Part shown: positions 34,568 to 45,549 of the stretch, in pieces | Position numbering within the stretch: position 1 is the stretch's first letter | Layout: each line of letters opens with the position of its first letter | NCBI RefSeq assembly: GCF_947488025.1 | Contig: NZ_CANKYS010000001.1 | Coordinates: forward strand, 620,001 to 684,000 | Direction: 5' to 3' | DNA from: an uncultured Nocardioides sp. | Lineage (GTDB): Bacteria > Actinomycetota > Actinomycetes > Propionibacteriales > Nocardioidaceae | Length of the DNA: 64,000 nucleotides | Program-made: the position numbers and the translations under genes | Notes under the pieces: generated by a model | What the model was told of the DNA's origin: nothing | What the model saw: only the letters and a program-made list of their open reading frames with translations | Databases searched by the model: none

Positions 34568-34977
34568 TGGCCCGCCTCCGACCCGGCGGAGTGGACGAGG
34601 GTGGCCTTGCCGGTGCAGACGACCGCTCCGGTGGCGTCGGTGATCTCGCTGGCCGTGGCGATGATGTCGGCACCGCCGATCTGCCGCAGACCGGTCACGG
34701 TGAGGGTCGCGGCGAGCTCGTCGCCGACGGCCAGCGGGCGGGCGTAGGCGAAGCGCTGCTCGCCGTGCACGATGCGGTGCAGGTCGATCGCCTCGGCGTC
34801 GAGGAAGGCCTGCATCGCGTCGAAGGCGAGCACGATCGGGAAGGTCGGCGGGACGGCGTCACCGGGCTCCCCCGGGTGGCCGACGGCAGCGGCGAAGGCG
34901 CTGACCCGCTCGGGGGTCACGGACAGGGGGGCCGGCGCGGGGAACTCACGCCCCACCAGCGAGGGGTCGACGGGCAT
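34564..34977 (-). CDS. hadA: MaoC-family dehydratase N-terminal protein, HadA-like
   Basis: This FAS1-type dehydratase domain protein (137 aa) is the non-catalytic, substrate-binding partner of HadB. It has VDPSLVGREFPAPAPLSVTPE, shortened here to SLVGREFPAP, then VPPTFPIVLAFDAMQAFL and RIVHGEQRFAYARPL. The hydratase catalytic Asp/His pair is absent, as expected for HadA. It lies just downstream of rpmG, the order also seen in mycobacteria. Confidence 0.88.
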   Translation of the reverse strand: MPVDPSLVGREFPAPAPLSVTPERVSAFAAAVGHPGEPGDAVPPTFPIVLAFDAMQAFLDAEAIDLHRIVHGEQRFAYARPLAVGDELAATLTVTGLRQIGGADIIATASEITDATGAVVCTGKATLVHSAGSEAGQ

Positions 34978-35027
34978 GTCACGACACTAGCCGGGCACGA
35001 GGGACGAGTGCGCGGCGTGGGGCGGGA

Positions 35028-35080
35028 GGTCGAGCAAGCGCGCGAGCGAGCTTGCGAGCTCGCGACCGCGCGTCGAAACC
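35028..35080. repeat. dispersed intergenic repeat copy B
   Basis: Read on the minus strand it begins GGTTTCGACGCGCG, has GAGCTCGCAAGCTCGCTCG and ends GCTTGCTCGACC, the same build as copy A at 30359. It is also internally palindromic (CGAGCGAGCTTGCGAGCTCG-like). It lies between hadA and rpmG. Confidence 0.55.
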
Positions 35081-35099
35081 AGGGCCTACAAACACGACA

Positions 35100-35123
35100 A
35101 CCCGTCCGAGTACTCGGACGGGT
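35100..35123 (-). terminator. rpmG terminator
   Basis: A perfect 11-bp stem ACCCGTCCGAG / TA / complement lies 21 nt after the rpmG stop. On the minus strand it is followed by TTGTCGTGTTTGT, a T-rich tract, so it is a good intrinsic terminator. Confidence 0.8.
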
Positions 35124-35144
35124 CGGGTGTGACGAAGAACGGCG

Positions 35145-35315
35145 TCAGCGGGTCTCGCGGTGGATCGTGTGCCGGCGGTCGCGCGGGCAGAACTTCTTCA
35201 GCTCGATCCGGTCGGGGTCGTTGCGCCGGTTCTTCTTGGTGATGTAGTTGCGCTCCTTGCACTCCGTGCACGCGAGCGTGATCTTGGGGCGAACGTCAGA
35301 GCTCTTGCTGGCCAT
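35145..35315 (-). CDS. rpmG: 50S ribosomal protein L33
   Basis: This is L33 (56 aa), with [20 protein letters not shown] and [20 protein letters not shown] as the core. The first zinc pair (CTEC) is intact, but the second reads CPRD where zinc-binding L33 proteins have CPxC, so the fourth Cys is Asp. The ATG at 35315 is preceded by GGATCTCCTC-type SD on the minus strand. It is shorter than the usual minimum for gene callers but unambiguous. It is followed by the hadAB-murB genes. Confidence 0.95.
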   Translation of the reverse strand: MASKSSDVRPKITLACTECKERNYITKKNRRNDPDRIELKKFCPRDRRHTIHRETR

Positions 35316-35367
35316 GAGGAGATCCTTGGGTTGCGGGTGGTGCGGAGGCTGCTGCGATTTCGGGTGG

Positions 35368-35441
35368 TAGCGGGGGCGGGACTCGAACCCGCGACACCAC
35401 GATTATGAGCCGTGTGCTCTAACCACCTGAGCTACCCCGCC
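35368..35441 (-). tRNA. tRNA-Met (anticodon CAT)
   Basis: Cloverleaf with acceptor GGCGGGG/CCCCGCT (one G-U at the top), D-arm AGCTCAGGTGGTTAGAGC, anticodon loop with CAT, T-loop GGTTCGAGTCC and discriminator A. It lacks initiator features, so it is an elongator Met tRNA; a lysidine-modified Ile tRNA is the alternative for CAT. Confidence 0.9.
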
Positions 35442-35479
35442 GCGGAGGAAGGACCACCCCGGAGGGAGGACCGACCCAG

Positions 35480-35552
35480 AGCCCCTTTACGGAATCGAAC
35501 CGTAGACCTTCTCCTTACCATGGAGACGCTCTGCCGACTGAGCTAAAGGGGC
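35480..35552 (-). tRNA. tRNA-Thr (anticodon GGT)
   Basis: Cloverleaf with 7-bp acceptor GCCCCTT/AAGGGGC, D-arm AGCTCAGTCGGCAGAGC, anticodon stem TCTCC/GGAGA with loop ATGGTAA (GGT) and T-loop GGTTCGATTCC. It is paired with tRNA-Met upstream of rpmG, all on one strand. Confidence 0.93.
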
Positions 35553-35598
35553 AACGACGGAGAACGATACACACGCCCCGCCACGATGAGAAATCGGC

Positions 35599-37017
35599 TC
35601 AGGCAACGCCCGGATCGGCGTGGATCCGGGGCCATCCGACGGCCTCCTCGAGCTCGTAGGCGAGCCCCAGGAGGCGTGCCTCGCGGCCCGCTCCGGCGCC
35701 CAGCATCATGCCGTGCGGCAGCCCGGCGGCGGTAGTGGCGAGGGGCAGCGAGATCGCCGGCTCACCGGTCGCGTTCTGCAGTGGCGTGAAGGCCACCCAG
35801 TCCATCAGCCGGCCCATGATCTCGTCGTAGTCCTGGTCGGGACGCAGGTGCCCGACGCGCGGCGTCTCGGTCGCGAGGGTCGGCGTCAGCGTGATGTCGT
35901 ACGACGCCCGGTGCCGCGCGGCGAGACGCTGGGAGCCCCGCAGCACCGCGATCGAGAAGGGCTGCTTGTGCAGGTTGCGCGCCGCGTGGCGGGCCAGGCC
36001 GAGGGTCAGGTTGTCGAGCTTGGTCGGGTCCCAGGTGGGCCCGAAGTCCTTCTTGCCGCGGCGCGCGATGGCCAGGGCGAGCATCGACCAGAAGCGGACG
36101 AAGTGCTCGGGGAAGCTGTCCGGCACCGGGTTGTCGACCTCCTCGACGTGGTGGCCGAGCTGCTCGAGCAGCGCGGCGGTGCGCAGCGTCAGCTCGCGCA
36201 CCTCGGGGCTGCAGGAGCGGCCGATGCCCTCGGTCACCACCGCGACGCGGAGCCGGGCCCGGCTGGGCCGGGTGATGTCGCCCACGGGAGCGAGGAGCGG
36301 GTTGCGCCACACCTTCTCGGCCTCGCGATAGAACGCGGCCGTGTCGCGGACGCTCCGGGTGAGGACGCCGTCGGAGACGATCCGCACCGGCATGTCGCGC
36401 ATCATCCGGTCCTGGGCGAGGCGACCGCGGGTGGGCTTGAGGCCGACGAGACCGTTGACCGCGGCCGGGATCCGGATCGACCCGCCGCCGTCGTTGGCGT
36501 GCGCGATGGGCACTGCCCCGGCCGCGACCAGGGCGGCGGAGCCGGCGGACGAGGCGCCGGCGTAGTGGTCGGGGCTCCACGGCGAGCGCACCGGCCCGAG
36601 GCGCACGTGGTCGGCCGCCCCGGAGAAGCCGAACTCCGAGAGCTGGGTCTTCCCGAGCGGGATGAGCCCCGTGGCGAGGTACATCCGGGCGAAGTCGCCG
36701 TCGGCCTGCTGGGGCTGCGCGGTGAAGGCGTCGGAGCCGTGCTGGGTCGGCATGCCGGCCACGTCGACGTTGTCCTTGACGAACGTCGGCACGCCGGCGA
36801 ACCAGCCGCCGCGCGGGTGGCGCGCCTCGGCGCGGGCGCGGTCGTAGGCGGCGTACGCCACCGCGCCGAGGGCGGCGTCGACCTGCTCGGTGCGGGTGAT
36901 GGCGGCCTCGACGACCTCGGGCACGGACACCAGCCCGGAGCGCAGGGCCTCGACGAGGCCGGTGGCGTCGAGGTGGGCGAGGGCGTCGTCGGCGGAGAAG
37001 GCGTGCACGCGCGTCAT
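35599..37017 (-). CDS. amidase signature family protein
   Basis: This 472-residue amidase has the Ser-cisSer-Lys catalytic triad: Lys in PTFVKDNVDVAG, the cis-Ser in YAGASSAGSAALVAAG and the nucleophile in DGGGSIRIPAAVNGLVGLKP. The C-terminal QNATGEPAISLPL is also typical. The substrate is not predictable; related actinobacterial enzymes include 6-aminohexanoate cyclic dimer hydrolase-like and aryl-acylamidases. I chose the ATG at 37017; an open frame continues upstream but lies over tag. It is a single gene downstream of tag on the same strand. Confidence 0.88.
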   Translation of the reverse strand: MTRVHAFSADDALAHLDATGLVEALRSGLVSVPEVVEAAITRTEQVDAALGAVAYAAYDRARAEARHPRGGWFAGVPTFVKDNVDVAGMPTQHGSDAFTAQPQQADGDFARMYLATGLIPLGKTQLSEFGFSGAADHVRLGPVRSPWSPDHYAGASSAGSAALVAAGAVPIAHANDGGGSIRIPAAVNGLVGLKPTRGRLAQDRMMRDMPVRIVSDGVLTRSVRDTAAFYREAEKVWRNPLLAPVGDITRPSRARLRVAVVTEGIGRSCSPEVRELTLRTAALLEQLGHHVEEVDNPVPDSFPEHFVRFWSMLALAIARRGKKDFGPTWDPTKLDNLTLGLARHAARNLHKQPFSIAVLRGSQRLAARHRASYDITLTPTLATETPRVGHLRPDQDYDEIMGRLMDWVAFTPLQNATGEPAISLPLATTAAGLPHGMMLGAGAGREARLLGLAYELEEAVGWPRIHADPGVA

Positions 37018-37058
37018 AGCGGGGCAGCCTACGGACTGCACCGGCGCGGCGGGAGGGA

Positions 37059-37613
37059 TCAGCGGTCGGCGCACCCGCGCCGGTGGCAGCCCTCGAGGTG
37101 GTCGTCGACGAGGCCGACGGCCTCCATCAGGGCGTACATGGTGGTGGGGCCGACGAAGGCGAAGCCGGCCTTCTTGAGCGCCTTGGACAGGGCGACCGAC
37201 TCGGCCGAGGTGGTGGGCACGTCGGCCGTGGTGCGCGGCGGCGGACCTGGCTCGGGCCGGAAGGACCAGATGAACGCCTCCAGCCCGCCACGGTCGCGCA
37301 GGTCGACCGTCGCACGCGCGTTGGTGATCGCCGCGTCGACCTTGCGTCGGTTGCGGACGATGCCCGCGTCGGCCATCAGCCGTACGACGTCGCTGTCGTC
37401 GTAGGCGGCGACCGCGTCGGCGTCGAACCCGGCGAAGGCGGCGCGGAAGTTGTCGCGCTTGTCGAGGATCGTGCGCCACGACAGGCCGGACTGGAAGGCC
37501 TCGAGCGTCAGCCGCTCGAGGTGGGCGGCCTCGCCGTCGACGCGCAGGCCCCACTCGGTGTCGTGGTAGGCGAGGTTGACGGGGTCACCCGCCCCCCAGG
37601 GGCAGCGCGCCAC
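37059..37613 (-). CDS. tag: DNA-3-methyladenine glycosylase I
   Basis: Tag (184 aa) excises 3-methyladenine from alkylated DNA. The zinc-snap residues are present: Cys in VARCPWG, His in YHDTEWG, and the C-terminal His and Cys in DDHLEGCHRRG. Other landmarks are LERLTLEAFQSGLSW, RNRRKVDAAITNA and FVGPTTMYALMEAVGLVDDH. The GTG at 37613 puts CPW at the usual position; the frame is open upstream into the pirin gene, whose stop is 32 nt before it. Confidence 0.9.
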   Translation of the reverse strand: MARCPWGAGDPVNLAYHDTEWGLRVDGEAAHLERLTLEAFQSGLSWRTILDKRDNFRAAFAGFDADAVAAYDDSDVVRLMADAGIVRNRRKVDAAITNARATVDLRDRGGLEAFIWSFRPEPGPPPRTTADVPTTSAESVALSKALKKAGFAFVGPTTMYALMEAVGLVDDHLEGCHRRGCADR

Positions 37614-37645
37614 CCCGTCAGGGCCGACGACGGGACCGGCGCCGC

Positions 37646-38593
37646 TCAGCGCCGCTCCTTGAGCCGCACGTTGGGCAGGACCGGGGCGGGGATGGGCGGC
37701 AGGTCGAGGTCGACCGTGCCGAAGCGGCCCGCGGACACCTCCCGGCCGTCGGCCACGACGTCGTCGGGGCCGCCACCTGCCGCGATCTGGTCCTGCCACT
37801 CCTGGCGGTAGCCGGCGATCTCGTCGTGGCTGCGGCCGATGAAGTTCCACCACATCACGATGGGCTCGCCGAAGGGCGGCCCGCCGAGGAGGAGCAGCCG
37901 GGCCTCCTCCTGCGCGGTCAGGGTGACGGTGGTCCGCCCGTGCGGGAGGTGGGCGAGGTCGCTGGGTGCCAGCTCCTGGCCGTCGACGTCGACGGTGCCC
38001 ACGTCGAGCAGGACGCCGTGCTCGAAGGTCGGGTCGACCTCCACCTCGAGGCTCCTGCCGGGGGCGAGCATGACCTCGGCCCCGAGGAGCGGGGTGTGCA
38101 CGGCGACGGGCGAGCTCGCGCCGAGCAGCGAGCCGATGAAGACCCGGGCCTCCCACCCCGGCCCGCGGACCGGGTCGGGGGCGAAGTGCTCGAAGCGGGG
38201 CTCGACGTGACGACTGTCGTCGGGCAGCGCGATCCAGAGCTGGGCGCCGTGGAGCGTGGTGGTGCCGCGCGTGGAGACCTCGGTGTGGCTGATCCCGCGG
38301 CCGGCGGTCATCAGGTTGATCTCGCCGGGGCGCACGGTGGCCAGGCTGCCGACGGAGTCGCGGTGCTCGAGCTCGCCGTCGAAGAGCCAGCTCACGGTCT
38401 GCAGCCCGGTGTGCGGGTGGGCCGGGAGGACCATGCCGCCGGTCTCGTCCACCTCGTCGGGGCCGTAGTGGTCGATGAAGCACCAGGCGCCGATCAGGGA
38501 CCGGTGGCGCTGCGGGAGCGTACGTCGTACGCGCATCGCACGCGGGCCCCCGAGCGGGACGTCACGCGGAGCGAGCACCTCGACATCGGTCAT
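37646..38593 (-). CDS. pirin family protein (bicupin)
   Basis: This 315-residue pirin has the N-terminal cupin metal motif HPHTGLQTVSWLFDGELEHRDS, abbreviated as HPHTG ... ELEHRDS, and GRGISHTE. The C-terminal part contains FGEPIVMWWNFIGRS. Members bind iron; some act as quercetinases and others as redox-sensing regulators. The start is the ATG at 38593 without an obvious SD. It is convergent with nothing and lies just upstream of tag on the same strand. Confidence 0.88.
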   Translation of the reverse strand: MTDVEVLAPRDVPLGGPRAMRVRRTLPQRHRSLIGAWCFIDHYGPDEVDETGGMVLPAHPHTGLQTVSWLFDGELEHRDSVGSLATVRPGEINLMTAGRGISHTEVSTRGTTTLHGAQLWIALPDDSRHVEPRFEHFAPDPVRGPGWEARVFIGSLLGASSPVAVHTPLLGAEVMLAPGRSLEVEVDPTFEHGVLLDVGTVDVDGQELAPSDLAHLPHGRTTVTLTAQEEARLLLLGGPPFGEPIVMWWNFIGRSHDEIAGYRQEWQDQIAAGGGPDDVVADGREVSAGRFGTVDLDLPPIPAPVLPNVRLKERR

Positions 38594-38727
38594 CGACCGC
38601 CACGCTACCCCCAGGGGTGAACGAGCGCAGGTGGTCGCGTCCCCTGCGGCCCCGGGCCGACCGTGAACAGGGTCACGGTGGCCGCGGCGCCGGAACAACC
38701 GACCGGTCGCGACGGTTGGCGGCTGGC

Positions 38728-39822
38728 GTGCCCTTCCTCTTCGAGCCCCTGTCCCTCGGCGCCGTCCGCGCCGACAACCGCGTGCTGATGGCACCGCTGA
38801 CCCGGATGCGCGCCTCGGTGCCGGGCGACGTGCCCAACGACCTGATGCGCGAGTACTACGTGCAGCGCGCCGGCGCCGGCCTGCTCATCTCCGAGGGCAC
38901 CCAGATCAGCCCCGAGGGCAAGGGCTACATGGACACCCCCGGCATCCACAGCGACGAGCAGGTCGCCGGCTGGCGCCGCATCACCGACGCCGTGCACGAG
39001 GCCGGCGGGCGGATCGCCGCGCAGCTGTGGCACGTGGGGCGGGTCTCGCACGAGTCGTTCCACGACGGCGAGCTACCGGTCTCGGCGAGCGACGGGCCCT
39101 ACCGCAACCGTACGACCGTGCGCGGCGAGGACGGCCGCCCGACCCGGGTCAGCTGCCCGGTCCCCCGGCCGCTCGGCCTCGACGAGATCCCCCGGCTGCT
39201 GGAGGACTACCGGCGCGCCACCGTCAACGCCCGCGAGGCCGGCTTCGACCTCGTCGAGATCCACGGCGCCCACGGCTACCTGCTCCACCAGTTCCTCGCC
39301 GCGGACAGCAACCGGCGCACCGACGAGTACGGCGGCTCGCTCACCAACCGGGCACGACTGATGCTCGAGGTCACCGACGCCGTCGTCGACGCCTGGTCCG
39401 CCGATCGCGTCGCGATCCGGATCTCCCCGATCGGCTCGTTCAACGGCACCGAGGACTCCGAGGGCGCCGAGGCGGGGTTGTACGTCGCCGGCGAGCTCGG
39501 CCGGCGCGACCTGGCCTTCCTGCACCTCTCCGAGCCGGACTGGGCCGGTGGCCCGGCGCTCGACGACGACTACCGCCGCGCCCTGCGCGCGGCCCACCCC
39601 GGCCCGATCGTCGGCGCGGGCAGCTACGACCTCGCCAAGGCCGAGCGTCTGCTCGGCGCCGGGCTGATCGACGCCGCGGCCTTCGGCCGGTCCTTCATCG
39701 CCAACCCCGACCTGCCGCGCCGGCTCGCGGAGGGGCTGCCGCTCAACCCGCCGCGGCCCGAGACGTTCTACGGCGGCGACGCCGAGGGCTACACCGACTA
39801 CCCGGCGTACGGCGCGGCGTGA
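38728..39822 (+). CDS. alkene reductase (old yellow enzyme, NemA-like)
   Basis: This FMN-dependent ene-reductase (364 aa) has LFEPLSLGAVRADNRVLMAP, QLWHVGRVSH, the substrate-binding pair in VEIHGAHGYLLHQFLA and the SNRRTDEYGGSLTNRARL signature, then AAFGRSFIANPDLPRRL. The closest characterised type is N-ethylmaleimide reductase, which reduces activated C=C bonds. The GTG at 38728 (VPFLFEPL) matches the family N-terminus; an upstream ATG at 38617 would add unrelated residues. Confidence 0.88.
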   Translation: MPFLFEPLSLGAVRADNRVLMAPLTRMRASVPGDVPNDLMREYYVQRAGAGLLISEGTQISPEGKGYMDTPGIHSDEQVAGWRRITDAVHEAGGRIAAQLWHVGRVSHESFHDGELPVSASDGPYRNRTTVRGEDGRPTRVSCPVPRPLGLDEIPRLLEDYRRATVNAREAGFDLVEIHGAHGYLLHQFLAADSNRRTDEYGGSLTNRARLMLEVTDAVVDAWSADRVAIRISPIGSFNGTEDSEGAEAGLYVAGELGRRDLAFLHLSEPDWAGGPALDDDYRRALRAAHPGPIVGAGSYDLAKAERLLGAGLIDAAAFGRSFIANPDLPRRLAEGLPLNPPRPETFYGGDAEGYTDYPAYGAA

Positions 39823-39880
39823 CCCCCGGTCGATAACGGTTCGTGCCCGCACGGCACCGACGCCTAGGGTTCGACACGAG

Positions 39881-41764
39881 ATGCAGGACTACCCACCTCG
39901 GATCGCGACGTTCTTCACGGGCACGGACGCCGCACCCACGCCGGACCCCGACACCCGATCGCCGTTGGCGTTCCTGCGCTGGATCCTCGGCCAGCAGAAG
40001 GCCCTGATCGCCCTCTCGTCGCTCTGCTACGCGCTGTGGTTCCTCCCGATGACGCTCGGGCCGTGGATCTTCGGTCGAGCCGTCGACGAGGGCATCGTCG
40101 GCGGGTCCGAGGCAGCGCTGCTGGGCTGGGCGGCGCTGCTGCTGGTCGTGGTCGTGATCGGCGGCGTGTTCGGCATCGTGTCGCACACGCTGGTCGTGCG
40201 CAGCTGGCTGGTCGCGCTCTACGGGGCCCTGGAGATGGTCACCCGCAAGGTGGCCCAGATGGGCCACGTGCTGCCGCGCCGCTCGCCCACCGGCGAGGTG
40301 CTCAGCGTGGCCTCGAGCGACTCCGACGAGTTCGGTGCGCTCAGTGAGATCCTGGCGCGCACGGTGGGCCAGCTGGCGTCCTACCTCACCGTCGCCTTCA
40401 TCGTGCTGACGATGTCGTGGCAGCTGGGGCTGCTGACCCTGGTGGCCGCACCGGTCCTCGTGGGTGCGGCCCTGCCGCTGCTGCGCCCCCTGCACCGTCG
40501 CCAGCAGCTCGAGCGCTCCCGGACCTCCGACCTGACCTCCCTGGCGACCGACATCGTGGCCGGGCTGCGCATCCTGCGCGGCATCGGCGGCGAGCAGACC
40601 TTCGGTGCCAACTACGCCCGGCAGTCGCAGTCGGCCCGGCAGGCCGGCGTGGCCGCCGGCATCTGGCAGGCGGTCGTCGAGGCCGTCGGCGTGCTGCTCT
40701 CGGGCATCTTCCTCGTGGCGCTGGTGTGGCTCGGGACCCGGCAGGTGCAGGACGGCACCCTCAGCATCGGCCAGCTCATCACCTTCCTCGGCTACGGCCT
40801 CTTCATGGTGAGCCCGATCCGCACCTTCTTCGAGTTCGCCCAGAAGAGCACCCGGTCGCTCGTCAGCGCCCGCAAGGCCGTCGCGATCTTCGACGAGCAG
40901 CCGCCGTGGCGCGACCCGGCCGAGCCGGTCGCCCTCGACGGCACCGCACCGCTGCACGACGCGGCCAGCGGGCTCACCGTGCAACCGGGAGTGCTCACCG
41001 TGGTCGTCAGCGCGGTGCCCGAGCAGAGCGCTGCGCTGGCCGACCGGCTCGGGCGCTACCTGCCCGCCGACACCGAGCCCGTTCCCCTCGCGGAGGAGGA
41101 CGGCACCAAGGGGCGCGCCGCCCGACGCTCGCGGGCCGAGCGGGCTGCCGAGCGCGCCCGGATCGCGGCGCTCGACGAGGAGCGGGCGCGCCGGGAGTGG
41201 GGCGTCACCCTCGGCGGGATCGACCTCTCCCACGCCCGCCTCGACGACGTACGCCGGCAGGTGCTGGTCAGCGACACCACCAGCCAGCTCTTCGCCGGCA
41301 CGCTGCAGGACGCCGTGGACCCCCACGCGCGGCTGACGCGCGAGCAGGCCGAGGAGGCGCTGCGGATCGCCAGCGCCGAGGACGTCTACGACGCGCTGCC
41401 CGAGGGGTGGCAGGGCCAGCTCGACGAGCGCGGTCGTGGTCTGTCCGGCGGCCAGCGCCAGCGGGTGGTCCTGGCTCGCGCCCTGGCCGTCGACGCGCCG
41501 GTCCTCGTGCTGGTCGAGCCCACGTCCGCGGTGGACGCCCACACCGAGGCCCGCATCGCGGCCCGGGTCGCGGAGTCGCGCCGGGGCCGCACGACCGTGG
41601 TCACCACGGTCTCGCCGTTGTGGCTGCACCACGCCGACCGGGTCGCGCTGCTGCACGACGGCACCGTGGTCGCCGAGGGTCGCCACGCCGACCTGCTGGC
41701 CGACGACGAGGCCTACCGGCGCGTGGTCACCCGCGAGCTCGACGAGGAGGAGATCGTCCGATGA
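39881..41764 (+). CDS. ABC exporter half-transporter with degenerate P-loop
   Basis: This 627-residue TM-NBD half transporter has six membrane helices within residues 40-310. In its NBD the Walker A site is lost: the region around residues 371-386 reads VLTVVVSAVPEQSAAL with no GxxGxGKS. The signature LSGGQ (521-525) is intact, and Walker B is altered to VLVLVEPTSAVD (Val for the metal-binding Asp). An unusual charged insert (residues about 405-440) interrupts the NBD. It pairs with the next gene through an ATGA overlap and must function as a heterodimer. Substrate unknown. Confidence 0.88.
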   Translation: MQDYPPRIATFFTGTDAAPTPDPDTRSPLAFLRWILGQQKALIALSSLCYALWFLPMTLGPWIFGRAVDEGIVGGSEAALLGWAALLLVVVVIGGVFGIVSHTLVVRSWLVALYGALEMVTRKVAQMGHVLPRRSPTGEVLSVASSDSDEFGALSEILARTVGQLASYLTVAFIVLTMSWQLGLLTLVAAPVLVGAALPLLRPLHRRQQLERSRTSDLTSLATDIVAGLRILRGIGGEQTFGANYARQSQSARQAGVAAGIWQAVVEAVGVLLSGIFLVALVWLGTRQVQDGTLSIGQLITFLGYGLFMVSPIRTFFEFAQKSTRSLVSARKAVAIFDEQPPWRDPAEPVALDGTAPLHDAASGLTVQPGVLTVVVSAVPEQSAALADRLGRYLPADTEPVPLAEEDGTKGRAARRSRAERAAERARIAALDEERARREWGVTLGGIDLSHARLDDVRRQVLVSDTTSQLFAGTLQDAVDPHARLTREQAEEALRIASAEDVYDALPEGWQGQLDERGRGLSGGQRQRVVLARALAVDAPVLVLVEPTSAVDAHTEARIAARVAESRRGRTTVVTTVSPLWLHHADRVALLHDGTVVAEGRHADLLADDEAYRRVVTRELDEEEIVR

Positions 41765-43686
41765 GCACCGACCTCCTCGCCACCTCCGCCGAGACCTGGC
41801 GCGACCGGGCCGCTGACCCGCCGGCCGTCCCGCCCGAGCTCGACCCTCCCGGCCGGGTCGGGCTGCGCGAGCGCAACCACGCGCTCTGGCAGCGCCACGA
41901 CCTGCGCCGGCAGCGGGCCGAGGCCGTCTACGACTCCTCGCGCAACCCGGTGCGCGGCTGGCCGGTGTCGGGCAACCGCGCGGTGCTGGCCTTCTTCGGC
42001 GGCCTCGTGCGAGAGCGCAAGCGCTCGTTCGTGCTGCTGGTGGTCCTCAACGCGCTCGCCGCCGCGTCCGCGCTGGTCGTGCCGCGGCTGCTCGGGTCGC
42101 TCGTCAACCGGGTCGCCGCCGAGGGCGCCGCGGTGACCGGCCTCGGCACGCTCGCGCTGGCCGTGGTCGGCGTCGTCGTCCTGCAGGCCGTCTTCACCTT
42201 CGGGGCCCAGCGCACCTCGACCCACTTCGGCCAGGACCTCCTCGCCTCGGCGCGCGAGCACGTGGTGCGCACGATCCTGCGGCTCCCGGTCGGCCGGGTC
42301 GAGGGGGCCAGCACGGGCGACCTCGTCACCCGCGTCACCCGCGACGTCGGCACCATGGCCCGCTCGGTGCAGTGGGGCGTGCCGCGGCTGCTGATCTCCT
42401 TGATGACCGTCGTGCTGTCGGTCGTGGCGATGCTGCTCAACTCGGTCGTGCTCGCCGTGCCCGCCCTCGTGGTGTTCGCCCTCTGCGCCCCGGCCGTGCG
42501 CACCTACCTGCGACGCGCGCCCAAGGCGTACATCACCGAGGGCGCGACGTACTCCCGCATCAACACCACCCTCACCGAGACCGTGGAGGGCTCGCGCACC
42601 GTCGAGGCGCTGGGCCTCTCCTTGGCGCGGGTCCGGGCGGGCTCGGACGACATCGCCGTCTCGGCGCAGGCCGAGCGCTACGGCATGACCCTGCGCAACG
42701 TGCTCTTCGCGGCCCTCAACGCGGCCTTCCAGGTGCCGCAGGTCGTCACGCTCGTCGTGGGCGCCTACGGCTACAGCCAGGGGTGGGTCGACCTCGGCCA
42801 GATCACCACCGCGCTGTTGTACGTCGTCGCGCTGGCCGAGCCGCTCGACGCGGTGATCGGCGAGGTCGATCGCCTGCAGGTCGGTGCCGCCTCGACCAGC
42901 CGCCTGCTCGGCATCGCCGAGGTGCCGCCCGACCGGGAGCCCGGCGACCGGGTGCCGGCCGGCGTCGACCTGGCCGCCGAGGACCTCCGGTTCGCCTACC
43001 GGGAGGGCCACGACGTGCTGCACGGCGTGGACCTGCGGCTGCGCACCGGCGAGCGGCTGGCGGTCGTGGGACCGAGCGGGTCCGGCAAGTCGACGCTCGG
43101 GCGCCTGCTGTCGGGGATCAACCGCCCCCGCACCGGCTACGCGCGCGTGGGCGGCGTGGACCTCGTCGACCTCCCGCTCGAGGTGCTGCGCACGGAGGTC
43201 GCGCTCGTGACCCAGGAGCACCACGTCTTCATCGGCACCGTGCGCGACAACGTCGTGCTGGCCCGCGAGGACTCGCCCGACGACGCGGTGCGACAGGCGC
43301 TCGCCGCCGTCGGCGGGTGGTCGTGGGTCGAGCGGCTGCCCGAGGGGCTCGACACGATGATCGGCTCCGGCCGCTTCTCACTGACGCCGGCGCAGGCCCA
43401 GCAGGTGGCGCTGGCCCGGCTGATCATCGCCGACCCCCACACGCTCGTGCTCGACGAGGCCACCTCGCTCATCGACCCGCGCACCGCGCGCACGCTCGAG
43501 GGCTCGATGAACAACCTGCTCGAGGGCCGCACCGTCGTGGCGATCGCCCACCGGCTCCACACCGCCCACGACGCCGACCGCATCGCGGTGGTCCTCGACG
43601 GGCGCATCGTGGAGCTCGGCAGCCACGACGAGCTGATCGACCTCGACGGGGAGTACGCCGACCTCTGGCACGCCTGGACGTCCTGA
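41761..43686 (+). CDS. ABC exporter half-transporter with intact P-loop and degenerate signature
   Basis: This 641-residue partner half-transporter has six helices within residues 85-365. The NBD has an intact Walker A GPSGSGKST (437-445) and Walker B TLVLDEATS (561-569), but the signature motif is LTPAQ (541-545) instead of LSGGQ. Its Walker A/B would pair with the LSGGQ of the first subunit to form the one competent ATP site. The cytosolic N-terminal extension is about 70 residues. Confidence 0.9.
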   Translation: MSTDLLATSAETWRDRAADPPAVPPELDPPGRVGLRERNHALWQRHDLRRQRAEAVYDSSRNPVRGWPVSGNRAVLAFFGGLVRERKRSFVLLVVLNALAAASALVVPRLLGSLVNRVAAEGAAVTGLGTLALAVVGVVVLQAVFTFGAQRTSTHFGQDLLASAREHVVRTILRLPVGRVEGASTGDLVTRVTRDVGTMARSVQWGVPRLLISLMTVVLSVVAMLLNSVVLAVPALVVFALCAPAVRTYLRRAPKAYITEGATYSRINTTLTETVEGSRTVEALGLSLARVRAGSDDIAVSAQAERYGMTLRNVLFAALNAAFQVPQVVTLVVGAYGYSQGWVDLGQITTALLYVVALAEPLDAVIGEVDRLQVGAASTSRLLGIAEVPPDREPGDRVPAGVDLAAEDLRFAYREGHDVLHGVDLRLRTGERLAVVGPSGSGKSTLGRLLSGINRPRTGYARVGGVDLVDLPLEVLRTEVALVTQEHHVFIGTVRDNVVLAREDSPDDAVRQALAAVGGWSWVERLPEGLDTMIGSGRFSLTPAQAQQVALARLIIADPHTLVLDEATSLIDPRTARTLEGSMNNLLEGRTVVAIAHRLHTAHDADRIAVVLDGRIVELGSHDELIDLDGEYADLWHAWTS

Positions 43687-43692
43687 GGCCGG

Positions 43693-45538
<1,846 letters not shown>

Positions 45539-45549
<11 letters not shown>

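Noticed and set aside
40970-41060. Frameshift in the first ABC half-transporter destroying the P-loop
   Set aside because: The frame remains open, the sequence aligns on both sides of the region, and the partner subunit shows the matching LTPAQ degeneracy, so it is better read as natural degeneration.
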